Origin: Methanolobus sediminis | Lineage (GTDB): Archaea > Halobacteriota > Methanosarcinia > Methanosarcinales > Methanosarcinaceae | Length of the DNA stretch: 64,000 bases | Reading direction: 5' to 3' | NCBI RefSeq assembly: GCF_031312595.1 | Contig: NZ_CP133592.1 | Span: 186,001 to 250,000 of the forward strand | Shown: piece by piece, positions 16,664 through 24,758 of the stretch | Layout: each line of letters begins with the position of its first letter | Position numbering within the stretch: position 1 is the stretch's first letter | Position numbers and translations under genes: made by a program | The notes under the pieces: generated by a model | Seen by the model: the letters and a program-made list of their open reading frames with translations, nothing else | The model's database searches: none | What the model was told of the DNA's origin: nothing

Positions 16664-17530
16664 ATGTCACTGAAAGCCATTGGAAAAGTATCTAATTTTG
16701 CAGATGAAAAAACAATGCAGTTACTTGCTCTCTGGAAAGAGAGTGTCAGTATTGTTGAGCTTGATGAAACAGATGCAGAAACTATGGTTTATGAAGACTA
16801 TACTCACTACATAGTTGTCCATGACCCTCTAGGCATGAAATTCCCGGAAAAGAGAGATGAATGGAACAAGAGATTCTGTAAGACGGCAGGTGTATCCGTT
16901 GTCGAGCTTATAAAGGTCAATGGAAAACAGATCTATTTCAAAGGTCTTTTTGCTATGGATCATGCTTCTGTTTATGGAATTGTTCCTTACACATCATTTG
17001 ATAATCCGGATGCTGATTTCCCACCAGCAGAAATGGAGATACTGAAGAAGCAGACAATGGAAGTTGCAATGCCACAGGCCAACGGTAAAACTATACTTGA
17101 TGTTGGATGTGGTGTCGGAAGCCTTACATTACAGATGGCAAGGATGAATCCGAAGTCACAGGTCATGGGAATAGACCTTCTTGATAAGACAATGGAACAA
17201 TGCCGCCTGAACGCTATCGCATATGATATTAAAAATGCGGAGTTCGAGGCTGAAAGTGTTTATGAGCTTCCTTTTGATGATGAAAGCTATGAGACTGTTA
17301 CATGCTTCTTTATGCTGCACCACCTTGATGATATTCCAAAAGCCCTCTCTGAAGTAAAGAGAGTTGTTTCAAAGAACGGTATCGTACTGGCAGTTGAACC
17401 ACTGGAGCACCACCATGGAACTGAAAGAGGTATTCAGGACTGGGTAAACCACTTTGAGAAGGCAGGTTTTTTAGTTGAGACACAGCAGATAAGCAGAGCC
17501 GTTTTTATAAAGGCAAAAGTCAACTGTTGA
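16664..17530 (+). CDS. TsaA/TrmO-like domain fused to SAM-dependent methyltransferase
   Basis: Residues about 1-120 resemble the TsaA/TrmO fold: SLKAIGKVSNFADE, YEDYTHYIVVHDP, GVSVVELIKVNG and YFKGLFAMDHASVYGIVPY, which parallels the family's VxLLxxxxxxLxVxGLDAxDGTPVLDIKPY. The family's RPNPIG segment has become RFCKTAGVSV. Residues 140-290 are a class-I methyltransferase: ILDVGCGVGSLTLQMA, VMGIDLLDKT, FFMLHHLDDIPKAL. The combination suggests a two-step or self-contained methyl donor enzyme. The substrate may be tRNA (TrmO) or a metalloid, given the divergent permease. ATG 16664 is chosen by TsaA alignment; 16640 would add 8 residues. Confidence 0.7.
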   Translation: MSLKAIGKVSNFADEKTMQLLALWKESVSIVELDETDAETMVYEDYTHYIVVHDPLGMKFPEKRDEWNKRFCKTAGVSVVELIKVNGKQIYFKGLFAMDHASVYGIVPYTSFDNPDADFPPAEMEILKKQTMEVAMPQANGKTILDVGCGVGSLTLQMARMNPKSQVMGIDLLDKTMEQCRLNAIAYDIKNAEFEAESVYELPFDDESYETVTCFFMLHHLDDIPKALSEVKRVVSKNGIVLAVEPLEHHHGTERGIQDWVNHFEKAGFLVETQQISRAVFIKAKVNC

Positions 17531-18136
17531 TTTTAATCAAATTGCATTTGCAATTTTAATCAAATAAATATTGTTGACCACAAAAAAGGACGTGGATAGT
17601 GCTTGGAAAAAGTGGTCAACAATGATTGAAGTAGGATTTATCTGAATTGATTTTTGGGGAAGGGATGGTACTTCATTGGTTGTGCCATAAAGTTCCTGCT
17701 TCAACTAATTACTGGTGAGAGTGCATAGTATTTAAATAGGGTCCATTCTTATTAAAGACATCATGTCTACTGCTACTGAAATGAACTTGAAACAACTTAT
17801 ACAGGGTTTATTTCAGAGAGATTATTGTGCAGAGATGGACTTGTTAATAAGCTCTTTTTAGGAAAGATATCCATCAATCCAAATTATTTTACCATCAATC
17901 ATAAGGAGGAGCGGGCGATTGTCACCCGCAGAAAAAAGATGTGCAATGTCCTCTTTTTAGAGGAAGTGCCTGACATGTTTTTGTCATTGCACCGTTTTAG
18001 TCTAGTGTTACAAACAGTACTTGTTTTTAACACTAAATCTAGTGTGATTCGTTTTTATTTAAAATTTGTGCCAGACTTTAATCTAATTGATAAAATTTAA
18101 ATGTCTCAATTATGTCGAAAAGTTAAAGTACGTTTC
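17531..18136. other. 600-base intergenic region with inverted repeats
   Basis: There is no convincing gene. ATTGTTGACCAC (17570-17581) and GTGGTCAACAAT (17612-17623) are a perfect 12-bp inverted repeat with a 30-base spacer. GCGGGCGATTGTCACCCGC at about 17914-17932 is a short hairpin followed by an A-rich tract. TAGTGTTA...TAACACTA (18003-18035) forms a 15-bp stem with one mismatch and a GTAC loop. The density of unlinked inverted repeats and broken frames suggests decayed mobile DNA or a small RNA. Confidence 0.35.
17763..17861 (+). pseudogene. Short frame resembling a truncated protein N-terminus
   Basis: MSTATEMNLKQLIQGLFQRD then YCAEMDLLISSF ends at a TAG (17859-17861) after 32 residues. 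It has amphipathic helical character as in the start of a larger protein, possibly a transposase, but the downstream frames do not continue it. There is no strong ribosome binding site. Confidence 0.2.
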
Positions 18137-18153
18137 ATGTTAACAGTTGGCAT
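18137..18153. promoter_or_regulatory. ATGTTAACAGTTGGCAT element upstream of symporter 2
   Basis: This 17-base element differs at one base from 24568-24584 upstream of symporter 3. It contains the 8-bp palindrome TGTTAACA. It lies 24 bases before the accessory gene start. Conservation between two otherwise diverged upstream regions points to a shared regulator. Confidence 0.5.
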
Positions 18154-18176
18154 TATCACTAATGGAGTTGCTAATT

Positions 18177-18296
18177 ATGTTGGGAATAACAGACCCACAA
18201 ATATGGATTGCATATATTTTATGTTTTGTAAGTGCTATCGGATGTATCATCTATGGTATTTTACATTGGAACGACGATGAAGAGGATGATAACTGA
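18177..18296 (+). CDS. Symporter small accessory protein (39 aa), locus 2
   Basis: The 39 residues start MLGITDPQIWIAYILCFVSA and end in WNDDEEDDN: one transmembrane helix with Cys16 and Cys23 and an acidic cytoplasmic tail. GGAGTTG stands 8 bases upstream of the ATG. The stop TGA at 18294-18296 overlaps the symporter ATG (18296) in TGATG. The locus 3 counterpart at 24633 shares DPQIW, AYILCFVSAIGCIIYG and WNDD. This is a recognisable one-helix partner of SSS transporters, inferred to be a subunit. Confidence 0.8.
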   Translation: MLGITDPQIWIAYILCFVSAIGCIIYGILHWNDDEEDDN

Positions 18297-19882
18297 TGGC
18301 AGTTAGCACTCCTGTTCTTGGACTGGCCGTACTAGCCTACATGATGGTGGTTTTCTACCTTGGCTGGGTCGGTTACAAACAGACAAAAGACAATGATGAC
18401 TACATGCTTGCAGGAAGGAAAGTGAATCCTTTTGTGCTTGCATTCTCCTATGGTGCTGCATTTATCAGTACTTCAGCCATTATAGGATTCGGAGGTTATG
18501 CCGGAGCATTCGGTCTTGGAATACTGTGGCTGGTTTTCATGAATATCTTCGTGGGAATCTTTATCGCCTTTGTGATATTCGGGTCAAGGACCAGACGTAT
18601 GGGCGTAAACCTCAAAGCAGTTACTTTCCCGGAGCTTATAGGAAGAAGATTCCAGTCAAGGTTCATTCAGGGATTTTCAGGTGCACTCATCACTATATTC
18701 ATGCCACTTTATGCAGGAAGTGTACTGATAGGTGGTGCACGTTTCATGGAAACTGCTCTGAATATCGATTATAATATCGCGATTCTCATTCTTGCCATAA
18801 TAGTTGCAGCCTACGTAATTACAGGCGGACTCATTGCTGTTATGTACACTGACGCCCTACAGGGTGTACTTATGTTCGTAGGAATGGCAATTTTGCTTGT
18901 AATCACCTACTCTAAACTTGGCGGAGTTACTGAAGCTCACCAGGCACTCACAAATATGGCATACCTTGTGCCGGATAATCTTGCAGCCGTCGGTCACACC
19001 GGATGGACCACTATGCCGGCATTTGGTTCACCGACATGGTGGACACTTGTTTCAACCATCATTCTTGGTGTCGGTGTCGGTGTACTTGCACAGCCCCAGC
19101 TTGCTGTGAGATTCATGACAGTAAAGAACACACGCTCCCTGAAAAGAGCTGTACTTTCAGGCGGTCCTTTCATCTTCATGATGGCAGGTGTGGCATATAT
19201 TGTGGGTGCACTGTCAAATGTGTATTTCTACAACACCCAGGGAATGATATCTCTAGAGGTTGCAGGTGGAAATATCGACAAAATCATGCCTGAATACATC
19301 AACAGTGCAATGCCCGATTATATTGTTGTTTTCTTCCTGCTTACCCTACTGGCAGCAGCCATGTCAACCCTGAGTTCACAGTTCCATGCAATGGGAACAG
19401 CTTTCGGCCATGACTTCTATCGTCAGGGAATTATGAATGGAAAGATAGGAAAAACGATCACTGTAACCAGAGTCGGTATCGCTGTTACAATTTTTATCAG
19501 TGTCGTCCTTGCATATATCCTTCCACCGGGAATTATCGCAAGAGCAACAGCAATATTCTTCGGACTCTGCGCAGCAGCATTCCTTCCGATGTATTCAGGA
19601 GCTATCTTCTGGAAACGTATGAACAGACAAGGAGCAACTGCAAGCCTTCTTATAGGTACTTTCAGCAGCCTTTTCTGGCTTACATTTGTGCATGCTAAAG
19701 AAGCAACAGCCCTTGGAATCTGCCAGGCACTTTTTGGACAGGCAACACTCCTTACGGGAACATGGACCCTTGTAGACCCTATCCTTGTTGCTACACCACT
19801 GTCATTTTTGGTGGCAATTATCGTGAGCCTCATGACAGAACCAATGGCATCAGAGCATGTTAAAAACTGTTTCAAGAAATAG
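18296..19882 (+). CDS. Sodium:solute symporter family protein, locus 2
   Basis: The 528-residue, 13-helix SSS transporter has the motifs GRKVNPFVLAFSYGAAFIST (residues 42-61), GFGGYAGAFGLG, RRMGVNLKAVTFPELIGRRF near 105, and LLAAAMSTLSSQFHAMGTAF near 355, the Na+-site helix. It resembles the transporter at 24758 along its whole length, with the same size and near-identical ends (CFKK), so the two are paralogs from a duplication. Na+-driven uptake in the plasma membrane is expected. The substrate is not known; related archaeal SSS carry acetate, pyruvate, proline or betaine-like solutes. Confidence 0.92.
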   Translation: MAVSTPVLGLAVLAYMMVVFYLGWVGYKQTKDNDDYMLAGRKVNPFVLAFSYGAAFISTSAIIGFGGYAGAFGLGILWLVFMNIFVGIFIAFVIFGSRTRRMGVNLKAVTFPELIGRRFQSRFIQGFSGALITIFMPLYAGSVLIGGARFMETALNIDYNIAILILAIIVAAYVITGGLIAVMYTDALQGVLMFVGMAILLVITYSKLGGVTEAHQALTNMAYLVPDNLAAVGHTGWTTMPAFGSPTWWTLVSTIILGVGVGVLAQPQLAVRFMTVKNTRSLKRAVLSGGPFIFMMAGVAYIVGALSNVYFYNTQGMISLEVAGGNIDKIMPEYINSAMPDYIVVFFLLTLLAAAMSTLSSQFHAMGTAFGHDFYRQGIMNGKIGKTITVTRVGIAVTIFISVVLAYILPPGIIARATAIFFGLCAAAFLPMYSGAIFWKRMNRQGATASLLIGTFSSLFWLTFVHAKEATALGICQALFGQATLLTGTWTLVDPILVATPLSFLVAIIVSLMTEPMASEHVKNCFKK

Positions 19883-20233
19883 CAAAACTAATTTGATTTT
19901 GGGAAATGATCAGTCAATTGTTTTGTTGGTTGATCGTTTTATTCTCTTTTTAATAATGATAATTGAAAACGTTTTTCTTATTAGAGAATTTGTTGAAAAG
20001 GATGCCCATTATTTTGTTCATTGAATTTGTTTTGTTCTTCTTCAGAAACAGACTCTATAACCAGAACGCATCTTTTTCGAAATATCCTCCTAAACTCCAC
20101 ACTTTTGATATCATTAAATCTAATGCAGGTATGATTTAAGATTACATATTTAACTAAATAACTCTAAAAAATTTAATTTCAGTACTTTGTATCGATTTTA
20201 ATTTTAAAACAGAAAAGATAAATAAAAAAGAGA
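19883..20233. other. 350-base AT-rich intergenic region
   Basis: Apart from the symporter 2 terminator at its left end and the surface-protein terminator at its right end, I see no gene, repeat or promoter that I can support. Confidence 0.5.
19908..19952 (+). terminator. Hairpin terminator after symporter 2
   Basis: GATCAGTCAA (19908-19917) pairs with TTGGTTGATC (19926-19935) with one mismatch and an 8-base loop. GTTTTATTCTCTTTTT follows. Confidence 0.6.
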
Positions 20234-20256
20234 AAAGAGAGCTTATTGCTCTCTTT
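20234..20256 (-). terminator. Hairpin terminator of the surface protein gene
   Basis: AAAGAGAGC (20234-20242) pairs perfectly with GCTCTCTTT (20248-20256) across a 5-base loop, just past the stop of the large surface protein gene on the minus strand. The minus strand continues with TTCTCTTTTTTATT. Confidence 0.65.
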
Positions 20257-20261
20257 ATACT

Positions 20262-23200
20262 TTATTTTCTTCTTGCAAAGAAAGAAAGTAGAACAAACAC
20301 AATTCCTGCAAGAGCAGTAAATCCTGGAGTATCCGATGTTTCATCTTCAACTGATTCTGTTTCTTCTTCAGTTACTGATGCTGATGCAGGATCCTGTAGT
20401 ATTTCTTCAACTATCTCTTCTGCGTCATCTCCAAACAGAGCGTAGAGTGAGAAGTGGGTGGTATATGCAGTTGCTCTGCCATTCTCCCAGTCAATAGTTG
20501 TTTCAAGAGCAGTCCAGCCGTCTTCTGAATTGTAGGTATAGATTAACGGAGTTTTGCCTTCAAAATCTTCCGGATCGAAGTCTATAGTTATCAGGACTTC
20601 CTTGTTAAATGTGGTTCCCGAAGGTCCGAAATCATAGTAAAGACCTGATTCAAGTACTTCATCAGGAGTATCGGCAGGCATGGACGCAGGAGTAGTTACT
20701 ATTATCGTATTAACAGGATTTCCAGATGTGTCTGTTCCAACTGTTCCCTTGTACAAAGTCACAGTTGTTATAGTATCTTTTGATTTGACAACAGTGTCAC
20801 CTGTTAGTTCCCCAGCACCGTTTGTTGAAAGTGTGGCTATTGTTCCCTGTGATCTTACTCTTGTAGCTACAGAACCACCACTTGAACCGGATGAACTTGA
20901 ACTACTGGAAGTTGTTGGTTCAGGATCTTTGAACAATCCGTAGGTTCCTTCACTAATTGTTACATTTAGCTGATTGACAGAGATATTAAGTGTTGTATCA
21001 TTCACTACAGACCATGTACTGTCACTATTGTTATACTTATACAGATTAATAGAAGATTCTCCAGTACTGCTCATGTCTGAATCATCGTAGGAAAGGAAAA
21101 TCTCTAAAGGAGTGCTTCTTTCGATAGTGAAATAATTACCAACATTTATTTTTTCTGATAAAGTAGAGATTAAATAATTTCCTATGAAATTGGTTGCTGT
21201 ATCATCTGAAGTGTAAGATATCAGAATACCATTTAAAGTAATTTCGAGATTTTCAACTGTATTGTTGAGAGATGCTGTCCAGAAATCACCAAGTATATTA
21301 CTTGTTACAATATTGTCAGTTAGAATATTATTAATGGAAGTAGAAATTGCAATTCCATATACATCATTGTTAACTGCAATATTATTTGCCAAAGTGTTGG
21401 TATTTGAATATATAAGGTAAATACCAAATTCGTCATTATTATCTAAAATATTATCTGTTAGAGTGTTGGTATTTGAATAACTAAGTGTAATACCATCATA
21501 GTTGTTGTAGATATTATTGTCAGTTAGAATATTGTTGTCGGAGTCACTCACTAGAATACCTATATCATAATTGTCATGAACTCTGTTGTGTTCTATGGTA
21601 TTATTGTTACATGAATTATCTAAGTAAATACCAGTTCCTTCATTATAATTTACAAAGTTATCTGTTAGGGTATTGTAAGATGAAGTATGTAGGTAAATAC
21701 CATCGTTTCCATTGTTATTTATCTCATTGTTTGTCAGAGTATTATAACTAGAGTATGAAGTTAGAATACCAGCATTGATGTTATTATTGAGAATGTTATC
21801 CGTCACTGTAATATTATTGGAGTGATCGAGGTAAATACCGAAACTATTTACAGTACAGGTATTGTTTATTATTATGCTGTCATTTGAGGAGGAGAGAGAA
21901 ATACCTTCATAAGTACCTGATCCTGTGACATTGAAACCATCAATAGTTACATTATCTGCATATATATTAATTATAGGAGCAGGCTCACCTTCCAGTAAAG
22001 TAGTGTTTTCTGCACCATTTTCAGAACGAAGTACAATACCTTTGTTAATGATAATACACTCGGCATAAATACCGTCAGTTACAATGATTGTGTCACCTTC
22101 GGCTGCATCATTTATTGCATCCTGGATAGTTGTGTAATCATAGCCGCTGCTTCCAACATAAAAGGTAGTTGGTGCATTTGTCACTGTGATTGTAATTACC
22201 TGAGTAGCAGTAGATTCAACGCCATCACTTACAGTAAACTCAATAGAGTAAGTTCCAGAACTTGTATAATTGGTCTGCCAAGTTCCTTCTCCTGTGCTTG
22301 TGTTGAAATCTGTGAATAGGTCAGTTCTGTTACAGCTGAAGGTTGGTGTATCTTCATCCAGATCAGAGTATCCTGCATTAACAGAAATTAGTTCAGATTC
22401 ATTGACTTCAATATTGTCCAAACCGGATATTGAGATTAGGTTGTTAGCAAGAGTTATTGAATCACTGACTGCATCAGACAATGCTCCGTATGTTTCATTG
22501 TATGCAAGGACTTGAATTGTAGAGGTAGCATGTGCATCCATAGGAGTATTATTCATTTCAAGAACAGTAGTACCATTAGTCCAAATTCCATTCAGACTTA
22601 CATTATAGGAGTCTGCATTTTCTACTGCATCCCAAGTCCAGTCTACATAGAAATTGCCTGTTGAATTGCTAAGAGTAGGAGCAGATAGGGTGAAATCATT
22701 TACAGTGATTGTAATTATTTGAGACGAAATTGAACCGTAACCATCAGTCACATTGAATTCAACAGAGTAAATTCCTGCATCAGTCAAATCTGTGATCCAT
22801 GAACCTTCTCCTGTTTCAGTATTGAAACTATCGAACAGGGAAGTATTGTTGCAGGCAAATGTAGGAGTATCGCCGTCTGCGTCTGATGAATTAATGTCAA
22901 AGGTAATAGTCTCTCCTTCAGTTACCGTAATGTCTGTTATGTCAAGAATTGTAACAACATTATTTGGCATCTGAACATTGTCAATAGTTCCATCTGAGAG
23001 AGTGGAATCTGTGGCATTGTAGGCATAGACAGTTATGTTTGACCATGCGTGTGCTGAAAGGCCAGAATGGTTGAAGAAATTGTATGTACTTCCATTTATC
23101 CAGCTTTCACCAATACTAATGTTATAGGAATCTGTTTTACCGCTTGTGTCAGCAGTCCAGGTATGATTGATCCAGTCATCGCCGGTGGTGTTTGTGAAAC

Positions 23201-24233
23201 CTTCTGGAGCAGATGGAATGATTATTGTGTCTGCAAAAAGACCGAATGTAACATACACATTTTCTGAGAAACCAGTAAGGGTTGCGGAGACTTTATTATT
23301 GGTTGTGTCAAGCGTAGCTCCTTCTACAGCTGTCCATGTGGTATCATTGAGCCAATAGAGAGAGATGTCTGATTCAGCAACGCTATCTAAATCAGATTCA
23401 TCATAAGAGAATGAAGCATCTAAATCAACATCAGAAGTTCTGTTAATGGAAATATAACCATTGATGTTTGTCATTTCAGGGAAGGCTGTAGATGTTTCAA
23501 GTCCTTTGAAATATGTTGATGTATCTATTGATGCAGGGATGATTGTTGATATTCGACTGGAATTATTTGTCAATATCATGTCAGTTATTATTTTATTAGC
23601 ACTAGGGACACTAAAGAAAACATCATATTCAGTATTGTTCAAAACGGTGTTACTTATTAGGTTAGTGATATAAGTACCACTATCATAAATACCATAAGTA
23701 TTTTCATAAATAGTATTTCCTATTAGAGTGTTGTCATTAGAAAGACCTACTAACTGGATACCATAGTTATTGTCAGTAATAACATTGTTTAATATAGTAT
23801 TAGACTGACTAAATGAGACTAAAATACCGGTAGAAGATGTAGTTATAAGATTGTTACTGATAGTACAATTATTTGAATTTGTTATTTCTATAACTGCACT
23901 CGCTCCACCATAGAATTTAAAACCGTCAATTGTGACATTGCTGACACCATCGATTGAAAGTGCGTCAGATGCTATACCTGTCCATGATGTAGTATCCGAT
24001 CCATTTTCGGAACAAATTGTTAGGTTAGATGTAGAGACATATACCCATTCAACATAAAGACCATCAGATACGATAATAGTATCACCGTCATTGGCTGCAC
24101 TAACAGCATTGCTAATCGTTGGATAACCACCTGTATCATTAACATAGAGATTTGTTGCGGAAACTGTACCAATGCTAAAAAGCATTATGCAGACTAAAGC
24201 TGCTAAAAGAATAAATAAAATTTTTCTTGTCAT
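20262..24233 (-). CDS. Giant beta-helix surface protein with PGF-CTERM tail
   Basis: The protein is about 1,323 residues from ATG 24233. In order it has a signal peptide (ILFILLAALVCIMLFSIG), a first right-handed beta-helix of NosD/PbH1 repeats (TISNAVSAANDGDTIIVSDG, then NCTISNN, NTILNN, NTLIGN), and two cadherin/Ig-like modules with DxDxDTPTFxCN and TYSIEFTVSDG. A second longer beta-helix follows, with NTLTDN repeats at about 21 residues per turn. Then come a Ser-rich hinge, a beta domain (YNSEDGWTALETTIDW) and the sorting tail TPGFTALAGIVFVLL plus ARRK. PGF-CTERM proteins are cut by archaeosortase and lipid-anchored at the S-layer. It is rich in Asn-x-Thr/Ser glycosylation sites. Start alternatives at 24245 and 24269 exist. 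It is probably an adhesin or glycan-binding surface protein. Confidence 0.85.
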   Translation of the reverse strand: MTRKILFILLAALVCIMLFSIGTVSATNLYVNDTGGYPTISNAVSAANDGDTIIVSDGLYVEWVYVSTSNLTICSENGSDTTSWTGIASDALSIDGVSNVTIDGFKFYGGASAVIEITNSNNCTISNNLITTSSTGILVSFSQSNTILNNVITDNNYGIQLVGLSNDNTLIGNTIYENTYGIYDSGTYITNLISNTVLNNTEYDVFFSVPSANKIITDMILTNNSSRISTIIPASIDTSTYFKGLETSTAFPEMTNINGYISINRTSDVDLDASFSYDESDLDSVAESDISLYWLNDTTWTAVEGATLDTTNNKVSATLTGFSENVYVTFGLFADTIIIPSAPEGFTNTTGDDWINHTWTADTSGKTDSYNISIGESWINGSTYNFFNHSGLSAHAWSNITVYAYNATDSTLSDGTIDNVQMPNNVVTILDITDITVTEGETITFDINSSDADGDTPTFACNNTSLFDSFNTETGEGSWITDLTDAGIYSVEFNVTDGYGSISSQIITITVNDFTLSAPTLSNSTGNFYVDWTWDAVENADSYNVSLNGIWTNGTTVLEMNNTPMDAHATSTIQVLAYNETYGALSDAVSDSITLANNLISISGLDNIEVNESELISVNAGYSDLDEDTPTFSCNRTDLFTDFNTSTGEGTWQTNYTSSGTYSIEFTVSDGVESTATQVITITVTNAPTTFYVGSSGYDYTTIQDAINDAAEGDTIIVTDGIYAECIIINKGIVLRSENGAENTTLLEGEPAPIINIYADNVTIDGFNVTGSGTYEGISLSSSNDSIIINNTCTVNSFGIYLDHSNNITVTDNILNNNINAGILTSYSSYNTLTNNEINNNGNDGIYLHTSSYNTLTDNFVNYNEGTGIYLDNSCNNNTIEHNRVHDNYDIGILVSDSDNNILTDNNIYNNYDGITLSYSNTNTLTDNILDNNDEFGIYLIYSNTNTLANNIAVNNDVYGIAISTSINNILTDNIVTSNILGDFWTASLNNTVENLEITLNGILISYTSDDTATNFIGNYLISTLSEKINVGNYFTIERSTPLEIFLSYDDSDMSSTGESSINLYKYNNSDSTWSVVNDTTLNISVNQLNVTISEGTYGLFKDPEPTTSSSSSSSGSSGGSVATRVRSQGTIATLSTNGAGELTGDTVVKSKDTITTVTLYKGTVGTDTSGNPVNTIIVTTPASMPADTPDEVLESGLYYDFGPSGTTFNKEVLITIDFDPEDFEGKTPLIYTYNSEDGWTALETTIDWENGRATAYTTHFSLYALFGDDAEEIVEEILQDPASASVTEEETESVEDETSDTPGFTALAGIVFVLLSFFARRK

Positions 24234-24269
24234 ATTGAACCACATTCTAATCTGACATCCAACCCTCAA

Positions 24270-24567
24270 ATAAGAAGTATGAACTTAATCAATAATTATA
24301 CAGTAGCGATTTATAATACGCTGGTTATATATAAATGTTGAGACTGTTAGACAGTAATAATAAACATCAAAATTAACAAACATCATGTTTAAATTTTAAA
24401 TAATTGACATATTATCTTTGGAAATATGGAAGACTTAATATCATGTACAAATATTGAATAGATAGATTTTTAATTTTTAGATATTATTGAGAAACGAATA
24501 TTTCTATTCAAACATTTTTTATCAGCCGCAGGCACGCAATCTTTTCCTAACCTTTAAATATAGTGGT
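24270..24567. other. 300-base AT-rich intergenic region
   Basis: This is the divergent promoter region between the surface protein and symporter 3. TATA-like CTTTAAATATAG at about 24552-24563 precedes the TGTTAACA sites. No small gene is seen. Confidence 0.5.
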
Positions 24568-24591
24568 ATGTTAACAGTTGACATGTTAACA
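24568..24591. promoter_or_regulatory. Tandem TGTTAACA operator upstream of symporter 3
   Basis: TGTTAACA occurs at 24569-24576 and again at 24584-24591, separated by GTTGACA. The first 17 bases match the symporter 2 element except for one base. The pair sits directly downstream of a TATA-like CTTTAAATATAG, where a repressor would block transcription start. Confidence 0.55.
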
Positions 24592-24632
24592 AATATCATT
24601 ATTATTTATAGCAAATACACGGAAGGAGAAAA

Positions 24633-24758
24633 ATGCTTGGAATAGATGACCCACAAATATGGCTGGCTTACATACTATGCTTTGTAAGTGCCATCGGCTG
24701 CATTATATATGGAGCACTTAAATGGAACGACGATTCCGATGATGGTGAGGTGGATTAA
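24633..24758 (+). CDS. Symporter small accessory protein (41 aa), locus 3
   Basis: The 41-residue protein, MLGIDDPQIWLAYILCFVSA and onward, ends in acidic WNDDSDDGEVD. It is a single-helix homolog of the 18177 protein, with about two-thirds of residues identical, including both cysteines. GGAAGGAG precedes the ATG. The stop TAA at 24756-24758 overlaps the symporter start in TAATG. The repeated arrangement shows the small protein travels with its transporter. Confidence 0.82.
   Translation: MLGIDDPQIWLAYILCFVSAIGCIIYGALKWNDDSDDGEVD

Noticed and set aside
17825-18100. 91-residue open frame
   Set aside because: No ribosome site, unusual composition, and it runs across hairpins.
20680-23673. 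Several plus-strand frames of 60-87 residues
   Set aside because: All are antisense shadows of the beta-helix surface protein gene, whose low-complexity repeats keep other frames open.
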